Source: Daldinia sp. FL1419
Lineage: Eukaryota > Ascomycota > Sordariomycetes > Xylariales > Hypoxylaceae
NCBI GenBank assembly: GCA_025201765.1
Contig: MU623357.1
Span: 62,001 to 126,000 of the forward strand
Direction: 5' to 3'
Length of the DNA: 64,000 bases
In this document: piece after piece, positions 10,570 to 22,143 of the stretch
How positions within the stretch are numbered: the first letter of the stretch is position 1
Layout of the letters: each line of letters opens with the position of its first letter
Notes under the pieces: generated by a model
What the model was told of the DNA's origin: nothing
The model's database searches: none
What the model saw: only the letters and a program-made list of their open reading frames with translations
Program-made: the position numbers and the translations under genes

Positions 10570-13500
10570 TTGCTTCGAGCATACTTCACCAGCCTAAATG
10601 GAACCGAGCGATAATCCCGACATAACCGAATTGTATCTCCGATTTGATTTTACTTCATAGCGCGTACCCAAAAACCCAGACGATATTTTCCAATCTTTCA
10701 AATTCGGGCCAAGTGTATATATCGGATCTACCGACGGTAGCATTATGTGCAACGAATTACGATATGAGCCGCATTATACCACCTTTAAGCACGCGTTGAT
10801 ATTTAAATTTATTCCAAATTCCCATTCTCACGAAGATTGACTAGACATTGGTACTCTGAAGATAAATACTAAGGTTACTATGTTTATTGTGCGGGCCGGA
10901 TGGGCGCACAAGGCGACTGGCATTGAGTTGATAGTTTTGTTGCCGGGTTGCAATGACAATCTAATTACCTTTTCATGTTGATCTCGCCACTATCATATTG
11001 AGACGAGAAATATACGTTTACCATATAGTTCATATAAAAAGTCGTTCTCTTTCATGCTTATTGGGCTCATACTTCTATTCAGTCTTCGATCTAGTCTTGA
11101 CGGCTTCGAACCCGGCTTTTTCGGGTATGGCAACAGATGTCTTCCGGGATTGGGCAATTCAAGCCCATAATGCTGACTCGCAGCTCTCTCGTTACATTGC
11201 ATCTCCGCTCAACATAACCTAGTTTAAGCTTACTCTCGTCTCCCCACTCCAACCACTTCAAAGTCCTGCTGGATTGCTGGTCGCACCGCATGTTCCTTCG
11301 ATCACTCGCATAAGAAAGTAATGAGGAATCCTTACGCATCATTCTAATGGAGGGTATGCGGCGTTTCTTACGACTACTACCACAAAAAGATTTGAACAAT
11401 GTTTTAGTTAAGGTGATCCAATATTGTGGCTGACAACCTACCAAAGAAGAAGCACATTTAATTGTTTTGCTTGCATGAGTGAGCATGAGCAGTTGGACTA
11501 ATATCGAGTTAGTTTTTTTTTTTTTTGTTTTTTTTTTCCTTTCTCAAAGCATGACTGGACAAATTGCGGTCAACATAGCCTTAGATTGGGTAGCTATAAC
11601 TAAGCTAAATAACCCCACCAACACCGCACCAAGATTGTTTCAACTTCAATTATCCCTTTCATAGGTAGGTATCCATACATGTATACAGCTACACATCCAC
11701 ACATCTATTTAGATACCCTACATAGAGCACAAATATACCGTTTAATCAGACTATGAAGCCCTCTCGGTTTTGGTTCGCTTACTCCGGCATCCGGTCGACA
11801 TAACTATTTGGTATCGCCGATATGAGCCTCGGCGTTTGGACGTAGAGGTGCATTCCGCCCCTCTGGACTCACATATGTACGCAGCACCGAAAAGCAAGAC
11901 GTTATCAACCTAAACCAGCCGTTCGGGGCGGGTGGCTTTTCTTAGCACCTTGGTAAGTTTGATGGAACGAAACCAAAGGGATGTATACATAGGTAGTAGA
12001 TGTATGCTACCCTACTTGCTTACGTATAAATAGGCTGATAGGTAATCGAAGGGGACGGGGCGAGTACAGACTAACAGGCCACCCTCGCCGTTTAAGCGCT
12101 CGACTGTTGGGCGTTACGCGCTGTACGTCGCATCGGCCTGATCGGTTGAAGAGTTAGCGATTCTTGCTACAACGGAACCCGGCTAGCTTCATGCCTCGCC
12201 CATACTAATTGCTGACGACTTGAAATACATACCTATACATAAGGGTATACCCAGACCAAGGTCCGCCATAGGTTAGGCATGTATTCGAGTTAGTATCTAG
12301 GTACATTGTAAAAGTCCATACCGACGGATGGGAACGGCAAAGAATACCTCAAAGCTAGAACCTAGGCAGTCCGGGGTTTTCCTTCTTTTACAGGGGAGAG
12401 AGGGGTTGAAGCCCCCGTTCTGGGAAAGGCTGGACTGGGCGAAGTTGGAAGTGGATAAATGGAAAGACAAATCTAGAAATCTCCTCCGCGACTACCGATG
12501 TTAAATTGTGCGGTACCGTGGTTCCTAAGTCATTCACGATGCAGATCCGCGACAAGCTTTCCGCCTCCTACCCGCGAAACGAGTACAATTGGCAGGAGCG
12601 ACCGTGGGAACCCGGACCCCGCCGACCAGAAATTTGCTGGTGACCCGGTAGCCTGGATGGCCTATTCTCTGTTTCGCCTAGGTTAAAATTTCGGAACTTC
12701 CGCACTAGTAAGCGTTCGCGCCTTACCATGGTTATTTGTGGTACCGAGAACCTTAAGGAAGTTAGCTCCGGGGATTTTACGGTCCCCTTTTTCTTCCAAT
12801 TAGGTTTAGTGAAGTGTTTAATTTGAACGTGTCGTTTTTTACGGAGATGTACAAAGCAAATGAGTTGTTATTAATCGTTTTATGCAAATGATATACGCAC
12901 CTAGGTATATTCTTATGCATCTACTTGTGCATCCACGCGGCCAAGATCTTCCCACTTGTCGTCCATTTTCTTTTCCCACGTTGATCGGCCTTATTCCTCG
13001 AGGTCGTCACGAGGCGGCGACGGAAACTCCCGCGCGCACCCTTTGGCGCCAAGTACTCATCTGAAACGTCATTCCCCCAGTCCTCCGTTATTCCCGCTGT
13101 CATTTCTCACAAAAAAAAACGTGTCCGAGGAGATGTCGAAATCGATAAGGGTTTGGATAGAATGCTAATCATTCGCGTGATAGAAGATGCCAAGACGTGA
13201 AATTTTTGCCTCTTCTAGTCATTGTAACATGCTGGTCCAATCCGGGACGGATATTTTATCGCCAACTTCCCATCGCGGCAATCCTTATGTAAGTAAAGGC
13301 AGACAGTCTGACATACTTCATAGTACATACATCGCTATCCTACATGGAATGTCTGTCCTATGCCGGTATACGTCTTGTCAATACGTAAGAGATATGTATG
13401 AAGAAACGCATTGATTCTACATGTACGTAACTACGTTTACGGGGCCATGTAACTTATCCCCGTACAAATTGCTCCGACACGGGCCGATTTGAAATTTTTC

Positions 13501-15368
13501 GAGACGACGAGGGGATACATAAGTCCGAAAATTTCGCTGATTTGTAAAATAGATAACCCGATATGAAATAAGCGAACGAGAGAGAGAGAGAGAGAGAGAA
13601 AGGTGACGTAGCTTTGGAAAAGACCTGGCTACCTACCCAGGCATGGGTAACTAATAGGTAATTAGCACATGCACGCAATAGTTAACGGTATATGTTCCGG
13701 GACGTTCTGGACTTTGTGTGTTATTAGCGGACTGGGGAATATGTAACGTATTCTGAATCTACCACCACTTGACATTGGCAAGATTGGCTAAGTTAGGAGA
13801 CAGACCGACAGACTGAGCCTCGCGCGGGTCTGTCCACACGACCAGGTCGGCTTTTATTAGGAGGTCCACGTTTTTTTTTTTTTTTGTTTCTTTTCTTTCG
13901 CCGATACTAATATGCCGGAGAGCTCTCCGCGCGCTTCCTATCGCCGCCTGTTCTCGTTTTATAAATTAGTACGTACGGTAGTTAATTCCAAAACGACGTG
14001 GGTTTAGGTGGATTTGTGGATTTACATATATGAATGGGGGCTTTCGCGGGCCGCCGTCTACCTACCTACTACTTGATTGCGTATCCACCTGGCCTAGGGC
14101 AGCAAGATCGACCGAGGCTCGACGCTAGTAGCCTCGCAAACGTTCGAAAATGCGACGGTAAGGTAGGTAACGAGCAAGGCTGTTCGGCGTTTCGTAACGG
14201 GCAACGTGGTTGGCAAAACGCTTCGAGGGTCCGCGGCGCAAGCATCGCCCTGATGTACTCTACGCTAATTCCTGGGGTGCTCGCATGGATGTGAAGCGGG
14301 AATGGGGGAGGGTCCGGGGATGTCGATTCAGGTTGGCAAGGCTTGTGTAATACACACCGCGTGGACGGATGGAAGAGACAACCGTATCTATCGCGAGTCC
14401 AGTTCTCTTCGGTGTCGTCGTTAGGGTGCCGGCTCGTAACGTGGTTCGCCCTGTTTGACAGCTGTTCTATCCGCGACGGGTTTCATGGGGTTCGTTTACG
14501 CGGGCTTTCGACCCAAGCTGTCGGGTCCTCCTCTGTATTGTCGTCAGCAAAGACCTGCGAGATGACATATCTATCGCAAACGTGCTTATCCGTCGGCCAG
14601 TTTTCTGTAGGGATGTTACTTGGCTGGGTGCGGATGTGGGTGGTATTGGTATGGTATTTGTAGATTGCCTTTTTATTATCTAGATTACCAATAGAGATAC
14701 GATGTAACCCAGTCCATCCCATTAGAGACAAGTTGATGCTGAAAATACCACACAGAATACAAGTCTTCCTCGAAAGTATTGGGTCTCCCATTACAATAGG
14801 AGTATACTATAATAAATACCCATATAGTAGCGTGGCAACCCGGGTAAGGTAGTTCAGATGATTCACTTTGCTTAGGCCAGACAACTTTATTTATTAAATC
14901 AGCATCATTGGGGGAAGTCAACGGTGAGAGTTGTCTTGAAGTCTTTTAATGGCATGATTTTACGGTATGATTGAAGGCAAACCTAGATTTATCTATGATG
15001 CCTTCTGCGAGCTCACTGTTATGAAGCTTTGTTCTGATTAGAGTAACTAAAAGGGCTACTTCGGCCCGCACAAGACCACGGTTGGCAGCACTAAATCTAT
15101 GCAAGGACAATTCGACGGGATATTACAAGCACAGAGACTATCCTGCTACGAGATGAGTCTGGAATGGAACTGAAAATTGAAACATGAATAACGATGCCTT
15201 TCCTCCCCTATCCTGATCTTACCCTACTTCTACCTCTGCTACTGGAGGCAACCAACTTCGTGAATGCTAGTACCGATGTCGTATTCGACAGGCTAACGAA
15301 CCCATCGCAACCGTAACAATGTTTACGGAACGACAATGTTCCCATACGTCGCTTTTTGGTGTAGGCAA
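10570..15368. other. Gene-free 4.8-kb stretch
   Basis: Nothing I can support as a gene. Frames of up to 131 codons (for example 11091-11486, minus) look random in composition and have no motif. It holds poly-T runs near 11513-11537 and 13870-13885, a (GA)n microsatellite at 13577-13599, scattered TACCTA motifs and the 3' flank of the Clr2-type gene at the right end. Confidence 0.6.
13577..13599. repeat. (GA)n microsatellite
   Basis: About eleven GA dinucleotides in a row in non-coding DNA. Confidence 0.9.
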
Positions 15369-17194
15369 TTAATACGGGTGGTAGGCATTGATGGGCCGCT
15401 CTACGACGTCAGGGCCGAAGGATAGAACTGTGCCAGGCGGGAAGATCCCGGCGAAGGTGTCCGAACGCGACTCTTTTCGCCCAACGTTGAAACTCTTGGA
15501 GTCACCACGATTGTTTAGGGACTTGTGGTGGGTAGGCATAAAATACCCTTGCTGTACCGTCGTGTTCCAGTTCGTGTCCAGCAATGGCCCCAGTTTCTCT
15601 GATTCGTGGAAGCGTCCCCGGACGTAGGCCTCAGACTTTTGGATGGGATTCTGTATGAGAACCCACTCAAAATGGGCGCTCGAGGAGGCTTGTCTGACTC
15701 TATCTCGGAACATCTTCTCACGGGCCATGGCCTGTGTAACATACTTGAGCGTGTCCCCGTGGACTGGGGAGTCGGTCTCCTGTAACAGCCAAAGGTCGCC
15801 ATGGAAAACAAGCTCTTCCCCCCTTTCCGTTCTCTCCAACACAATTTTCCTTACTACCATCGCAAAAGGAAGCTCGGGGTTATCCCATTCGGGATGTTCC
15901 ACTTGCTCCAGGCGTACCCGGATGGCCTCGAAGACGCATATCTTCTCACAGCCAAAAAACACCCCCCCAAAGCTCTGCTGGTTAAGCGAGAGCGACGCGT
16001 CGACGAGGGGGTTAAACACGGAATACGAGTGATCCACGCGGCTTGCCCCCACTTTAGAAGCTTCAACGCTCAGTGCTCCATCGGTCTTGTTGCCCTGATT
16101 CTCTAGTACATCCCATGGGATTGCTTCCATGGGGTGGTCGGCGAACTTGTCGAGAATTGGATGAGGTGCGGGGACGCTGAACGCTAGGAACGGTCTCATG
16201 TCGGCCTCAGGCTGTATTACATCTTCCGGGGCCCTAAGGGAGTAAGATAGCGGTTTTATCTTATGCATAGAGGGAGTTGAGGTAGCTGGGTTACCAGGCA
16301 GGCTTTGTATAACGAGTCCCAAGCGAAACGATGGGCGCACGATATACCAAACTACTTCGCCTTCCCTGAATAGCGGAGGCTCGTCCTGAGCCACTACTGG
16401 CGCGGGGCTTGCCGCCGCCTGGGTTGTCAGCGCAGCGGAAGCTACTCTCTGTGCTGGTGTTATCGAAGGAGCGCTCGGCGCCGGGCTGGATGCAGTAGAC
16501 GTCGTCGTAGACTGTGCCGGAGAATTTCCACCTAGTGGTCCTGATAGTTTTGCGGCGGGGCCGGATTTGGCCGGAGCCTGGATCTTTGCAATCTGGGTCT
16601 TCGCTTGCGGACTGTTATGGGCTTTGCAATGCTTACAGTAGCACTTGCTTCGATCCTCACCGTCGGTTATTAGCCACAGCAAGTGGTCAAAGAATTCAGC
16701 CGGCGATCTGAAATTCTTCGGCGCCGCTTTACTTCGCCCTTTGGACCCAAGGTCCGGGTACCCAAACAGGTAACAGTCCGAAGGGGCCTTATTTCCGGCT
16801 GTATCTGAGGCTGAGTTGAGGGCAGTCTTGGCTATGGTTGCTTTGTAAATATCTAAACATAATGAAATATGGGATGGGATCGGCATACCTTCTCGGAATC
16901 TCTGTCGGAGATGATAGTTCTTCGGGAATGCTTCTAAGACGAAGGTGTAGTCTAACGAGGGTCAGTATGCTTCACTATCTTGTCCCAAGTGGTTGACAAA
17001 CTTGATTTAGGATATAATTGCGAGCCTAGCATGGCTCCAAGCTTTCTTAGCCAATACTCATCGGCACTTTGAGTCGCTCTTTTTGATGGTCCTAAACGGT
17101 CTTCGGGGAATTCTACTCCATCACTTTTTACGACACGAAAAGTCGAGATTTCATCTTCGGAACTCATGGCGGCTGGGGGTGAAGGAACATCCAT
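15369..17194 (-). CDS. Clr2-like transcription-silencing protein
   Basis: Related to Clr2, a subunit of the fission-yeast SHREC heterochromatin-silencing complex. Exons 17194-17002 and 16951-15369 give 591 aa. The 50-nt intron has a good branch point (TACTGAC) and TTAG acceptor; splicing gives YPKSNYTFVLEAFPKNY. The conserved N-terminal Clr2 region contains YLFGYP (about 126-130), FRSPAEFFDHLLWL (about 145-158) and the cysteine cluster CYCKHC (168-173). A low-complexity Ala/Ser/Pro linker follows, then a region with EGEVVWYIVR and, near the end, GTVLSFGPDVVERP. A 36-nt GTATGC...TTAG segment (16888-16853) looks like an intron but is a whole number of codons and shorter than usual, so I read through it. 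A second start, at residue 10 (SSEDEIS context), is possible. Family assignment rests on the N-terminal pattern; a role in silencing follows from the family. Confidence 0.85.
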
Positions 17195-19366
17195 CGAGAC
17201 GAAGAGGATTTCAACGAGGATGTTTTTATGCAGGAGGAAGAATCTAACGTATTTCGAGAAGAGGGGAAACAGTGCTTGTATATTGTTTGGTTGGGGACAC
17301 TCGCATGGATTGAGATGCTTTGATTTGGGAAGGTATCGAGAAGAGAACTTTTGATTCCTCTTATTGTTGGGGAGAGGGAAGGAGAGATGAAGTATTAAAA
17401 CGAGTTAGGTAAGAATGACAGGTATGAAGCTTCAATAATTGTCGTGAATTTTAGAAGAGAAGGCACTCTGGAAAGAGTAGAAAGAGTCCGTAAATTTAGT
17501 AATTGCTTAGTCGTTTAGGGCTCATGTATCGTTGTATTCATGTACTTGCGGGCTCGAAAGGCTTGTATGGCAATGATGTAGTCGCCGTATTATAGAGTTA
17601 TAGAGTTGCCGTAGCGTATAGGCGCCGCTGCGTATAGTCGCCGTGTAAGTCGTCGTATAAGTCGGCGACCAACGATAAAACTCAGACGAACAGAAAGGTT
17701 AACTAACTAGGTAACTAGACCAAATATGTAGTGCAAACCCCTGACTATCTCGTCAAAGCGTCGTAAAACTCGACACGATTTATGACAAAGTTTGAGATTA
17801 TAATATCAACGCAGTGCTGATATGGATGCATGAAGCGTCTAGCTTATAGGAGATTCATGCAGGCGTCGAGCCGTGAAAGCTTAGAGGTAGCTACAGTAGA
17901 CTTGAGTTCTTACATGGGATCTTAGATCTTAAAACAACAAACCCGCTTTGACCAATCGGGAACTTAGAAACTAGATCTAACGGATACAGATGCGAGCTAC
18001 GCCACAGAGTATTCACGGTTGTCTGACTGTGGCTTTACGCGTCCGTTTATACGTGTGCATATTTGAGATGCCAAGTACTTCCGTACTCAATTAACAGGGT
18101 TAATCCATGTAATCGCTTATACCTACATACGTGTACGTACACGGCCTCTTGATGAAACCTTATTAGTCCAGATAACTAGAGAACCTTTAATGGCAGTAAA
18201 TAAAACTATTTTATAATAATATTATCATTGAGGATGAGGTTGAGAATAAATATCTTCAATTCCAATTCCCATTTGGCAAGGATTAAGAATAAGCACGTAT
18301 TTTGGGGTTTGCTATGAATATTCTAAATCGCCAATTGTATCGCACTTATATAAAGTCGCATCTTCACCATATCTCGTTCGGAGGTCGAAAGATAAGTTAC
18401 TATCATTAGACCGAAGGACGAACTCGATATACCTATTTTAGTAAATAATACGAGCCTCGTAAAACCCTCCAACGTTCGTAATTATTCGCAGACCTCTCAC
18501 CCTTTTATTCTTTTATGCAGAGTTCTCGGAGTTTGGAGTTAATATGGCGGGACCGAAACTTTCCCCATTAGAAATACTCATCGCGGATTATGACTACATC
18601 GCTAAATGACGCCAGCAACCATTCAGCCACCAGCGTCATCAACTCTCCTATCTTTTATTAGTACTGCCGCAATTTTTACAACCCATCACCATTCTATCGC
18701 ACACGCCTTGCAAGATATGCAAATGAGATAGAAATGTTATGCAAAACGCGTTCTATCAAATGATACTAATTATTAATATTTCTACGTGATGGTAGAAGAG
18801 TTCAATTGATTCTGTAAAGAATTCATCAGACGTGCGTTGATGTGTGGCTAGCCAATCAGAGGCCAGGCCTATCTGCAGGCCTATCTGTGGCTGCTATCTG
18901 TGGCTGCTATCTGTTTCCCTACCCCCTTCTTATAGTGAGCGCCTGCGCAAACGGGGTACGTAGCTAGTGTATATACAAAGCCTTAATCATTGCCATACTC
19001 ATCAGGTGGAAATATAGCGTATGCACTCGGAGACTTTCAAGGGACATCTTCGGAGACTTTTCCATGAGCCTCGTTTACGTAGAAGATGAGGCCAGCCCGG
19101 CGTTATCGCGGTTAAGACCGTTAAATGCAGAGGGTAGGCCGCGAAACTGTAGGGATTGCGTATGAGGTCTCGATGCAGGCGTCGGCGATATGATCAGGGC
19201 ACTTCGGTTGGCAAATATATAGAACTCGACGACGAAGCAGAATAGTTCGGGACTCATTCCAGTAAAGAATCGTGAGACATAGAATTCCGTCGGATACAAT
19301 CCCGCATAATCCTATACGAAACCAAGCTTATACGCTCTGCTATTGACGTTAAACTGTACAGCAACA
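17195..19366. other. Intergenic, 2.2 kb, with short tandem repeats
   Basis: No gene recognised. It serves as a divergent upstream region for the Clr2-like gene (left) and the dehydrogenase (right). 17590-17665 has imperfect repeats of a GTATAGTCGCCG-like unit. 18865-18913 has a small minisatellite. 18160-18500 is A+T-rich. Confidence 0.6.
18865..18913. repeat. Minisatellite of CTATCTG-containing units
   Basis: Two copies of CAGGCCTATCTG are followed by two copies of TGGCTGCTATCTG in direct tandem. Non-coding. Confidence 0.85.
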
Positions 19367-20411
19367 ATGGCTACTTACGATAGAAATACCGAGGGCCTTA
19401 CGCTCGTGCACAAGTTTGCTGACCAGGTGAAGGGGAGAACTTGTAAATATGACTCCCTGATGTCTGAATGTGGACGGCTAACAGTATCTAGTCCTCCTGA
19501 CCGGCCCAAGCCCGGGCGGTATTGGCGCTGAGACGGTTACTTCTCTTGCTGCAGAGTCACCGGAGCTACTTATCCTCGTCGGCCGCTCCCCGGAGAAGAT
19601 ACAAACTGTCATCGACACGATCAAAAAGGTTAACCCTAGCGTGAAGACCAAGTTTGTCCAAACAGATCTCTCCTCGCTCGAGAGTGTCCGGAAGGCGGCG
19701 CAAACCATCCTCGATGACCCCGAGATCACCAAGATCGATGTTGTAATCAACAACGCAGCCGTTATGGCGACCCCATTCGAATTGACAGGGGATAAGTTGG
19801 AGCTGCAGCTACAAGCCAACCATCTCGGCCACTTCATCCTTACTAACAAGATCATGCCTAAGATCATCGCAGCTGGACCGAGTGCGCGAATCGTCAATGT
19901 TAGTAGCGCTGGGCATAAATACGCAGGCGTCCGTTTCGAAGACCCAAACTTCACCGAGCCAGGCTCGTATAGCGAATTTGCGTCCTACGGGCAATCCAAG
20001 AGCGCCAACGTCTTGTACGCAGTGGCCTTGAACAAGCGCCTCGCGTCGCGTGGCATCCACGCCTTCGCCGTGCACCCCGGAAGCATCCAGACAAACTTGC
20101 AGACCTACATGAAGCAGATAGACAGTGCGCATCTAGCATCGATAATAGAGGACGCGGTGCAGAAACTCTGGGGAAGGACATTGGCTGAACACCGAGAACT
20201 TGATCCGTACAAGACGCTGCAGCAGGGCTGCGGTACCACTCTTCGCGCCGCTCTAGACCCGGATTTGGTCAAGGAAGAAGGTGTCTACTTGCAGGATACT
20301 AACTTGACGACGGACCCCAACGACGTTAAGGAATGGGCAACGAGCCCGGAGCTCGCGGAGAAGTTGTGGAAGCTGAGCGAGGAACTGGTGGGTGAGAAGT
20401 TTGATATCTAA
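19367..20411 (+). CDS. Short-chain dehydrogenase/reductase, retinol-dehydrogenase-like
   Basis: NAD(P)-dependent oxidoreductase of the classical SDR superfamily. Exons 19367-19442 and 19492-20411 give 331 aa. The spliced Rossmann motif is TGPSPGGIG (29-37), slightly unusual in having Pro-Ser-Pro in the glycine loop. Then come DVVINNAAV (the NNA motif), NHLGHF, VNVSSAGH with the catalytic Ser, and YGQSK with catalytic Tyr191 and Lys195. HPGSIQTNL completes the fold. The layout is that of the WWOX/retinol-dehydrogenase-like fungal SDRs; the substrate cannot be told from sequence. The 49-nt intron uses GTAAAT and ATCTAG. The ATG at 19367 sits in an ACAATGG context. The neighbouring genes give no pathway clue. 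Confidence 0.9.
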
Positions 20412-20857
20412 GGGTACTTATGAAGACATGGGATTTTGCTGTAGGATATGAGATTAATTTGTAAGAATATGAGCTATATTCTCTACTCTACACAATTAGT
20501 TCTCGTCGATACTGAGGTGTAGATCTTGGACTTGTTTGAGCTTCTAGCCTGTCGTATGTGAGAAATGAAGCAAGTAATCTGTAAGCTTTGAAGGGTACAT
20601 CCACATTTCAGATGTACATGAATCTCAGGGGTTATGCTGGACCTTACAAGCCACACCTGTACTAAACCTACCTAGGTTAGTTATTTGTATTGTACCTGTG
20701 AGATAGGCACTTATGCAGCTAAGCGTTGCTCTTAAACATCCGCTAAGCTCCATGTCCCCACCACTAATCGAACCCCTGGAGAACTTCACCTTGAACATCC
20801 ATCGCCATTAATTCTTGGTTGGATTGCGATACCGCGTCGCTTCCTCGCACGCCCAGA
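20412..20857. other. Intergenic between dehydrogenase and AP-2 sigma
   Basis: 446 nt, 3' region of one gene and promoter of the next on the same strand. Contains one CCTACCTAGGTTAG palindrome near 20670. Nothing else seen. Confidence 0.6.
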
Positions 20858-21350
20858 ATGTTGTCCTTCATATTAATACAGAACCGGCAGTAAGCAGTCC
20901 TCTACCTAACCAATTGCAAATCCCACGTTGACCAATCCTTCCGACAACAGAGGCAAGACGCGGCTCGCCAAGTGGTACGTGCCGTACAGCGACGAGGAGA
21001 AGATCAAGCTGAAGGGCGAGGTACACCGGCTCGTCGCGCCGCGCGACCAAAAATACCAGTCCAACTTCGTCGAGTTCCGCAACTACAAGATCGTCTACCG
21101 TCGATACGCCGGCCTCTTCTTCTGCGCGTGCGTCGACACAAACGATAACGAGCTCGCCTACCTCGAGGCCATCCACTTCTTCGTCGAGGTCCTCGACGCC
21201 TTCTTCGGCAACGTCTGCGAACTCGACCTCGTTTTCAACTTCTACAAGGTCTACGCTATCCTCGACGAGGTCTTCCTCGCCGGCGAGATTGAGGAGACTA
21301 GCAAACAGGTCGTCCTCACCCGTCTCGAACACCTCGATAAGCTCGAGTAG
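20858..21350 (+). CDS. APS2: AP-2 adaptor complex subunit sigma
   Basis: Small sigma subunit of the AP-2 clathrin adaptor, which selects plasma-membrane cargo for endocytosis. Exons 20858-20889 and 20951-21350 give 143 aa, the family's usual length. The first exon encodes MLSFILIQNR; splicing across a 61-nt intron restores NRQGKTRLAKWY. Later signatures are NFVEFRNYKIVYRRYAGLFF, AYLEAIHFFVEVLD, NVCELDLVFNFYKVY and DEVFLAGEIEETSK, which distinguish AP-2 sigma from AP-1 and AP-3 sigma. Splicing and start are unambiguous. It converges with the zinc-knuckle gene to the right. Confidence 0.97.
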
Positions 21351-22143
21351 GCGCGGTTCGGATACCCGAGGAGAGAACCCACAAAGGGGCTCTTGGAAGG
21401 AAAATGCATATTACAAAACCCTTGTGTATAGAATAGGCTGAGCTCGCGGGTAGTTTTCCTTCTAGGCGGAGGCGTATGGCGTTTTGGCAAAATTGAAACT
21501 AGGCAGGCCATATTCTCGCGAGCACGTAGACGTACTTATTAGGTAGTACGGTCTTCTCGATATTGGACCGATTGTTATATCCGTCCTCACATCTACGGCC
21601 TAACATCTACAAACATTTTGACGACCCCCGAGTCTTGTTAATGCAATATTTATTATGTCAAACTAATGCTATGCCGTCGGCACTGAAATAGCCCCTCTGC
21701 TAGACTGGAGCCTTTGGAGTAGCTACGACGCTATCGACAGCCATCTAAATTAGACATGCGATCATGCGATCATGAGACCAGAAAACATTGACTAAACTTA
21801 GCATTAGCACATTTTGCATATAAGCGTGTATTCCGATGTATGTCTGGCCGGCCTGACAACAATTGTAGAGCACGGCGTGCGCAATGCGACAGAAACGGCC
21901 ATGGCGATCAACGCTCCCTAAAATCAACGCGCGATAAACGTTTCATGTAGAAAACTCCTTGGATTCGAAGAATAAGACTTATGTTATTAGTATATTGGTT
22001 TTGATCGCTTTATCGTCCGGCTTAAAAGACAGATGCCCTTAGAGTCGAACCGATTGCTAAGCGCGGAATTACATCTTCAAAATACTCCTAGTTCTCCTGT
22101 GGCTTATATGGTATGCGCAGTTCCGTCATATCATTGCCCTGGG
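21351..22143. other. Intergenic between convergent genes
   Basis: 793 nt shared 3' region of AP-2 sigma (plus) and the zinc-knuckle gene (minus). Nothing recognised. Confidence 0.6.

Noticed and set aside
11095..11130. TTCGAACCCGG-like sequence resembling a tRNA T-loop
   Set aside because: The preceding 70 nt do not fold into a cloverleaf and have no D-arm or acceptor match.
11091..11486. 131-codon minus-strand frame
   Set aside because: Composition is random-like with scattered Cys/Arg; no domain, no conserved-looking block, and short frames overlap on the other strand.
14034..14791. Several frames of 75-106 codons near 14-14.8 kb
   Set aside because: Mutually overlapping on both strands; rich in Arg/Trp and without motifs or splice partners.
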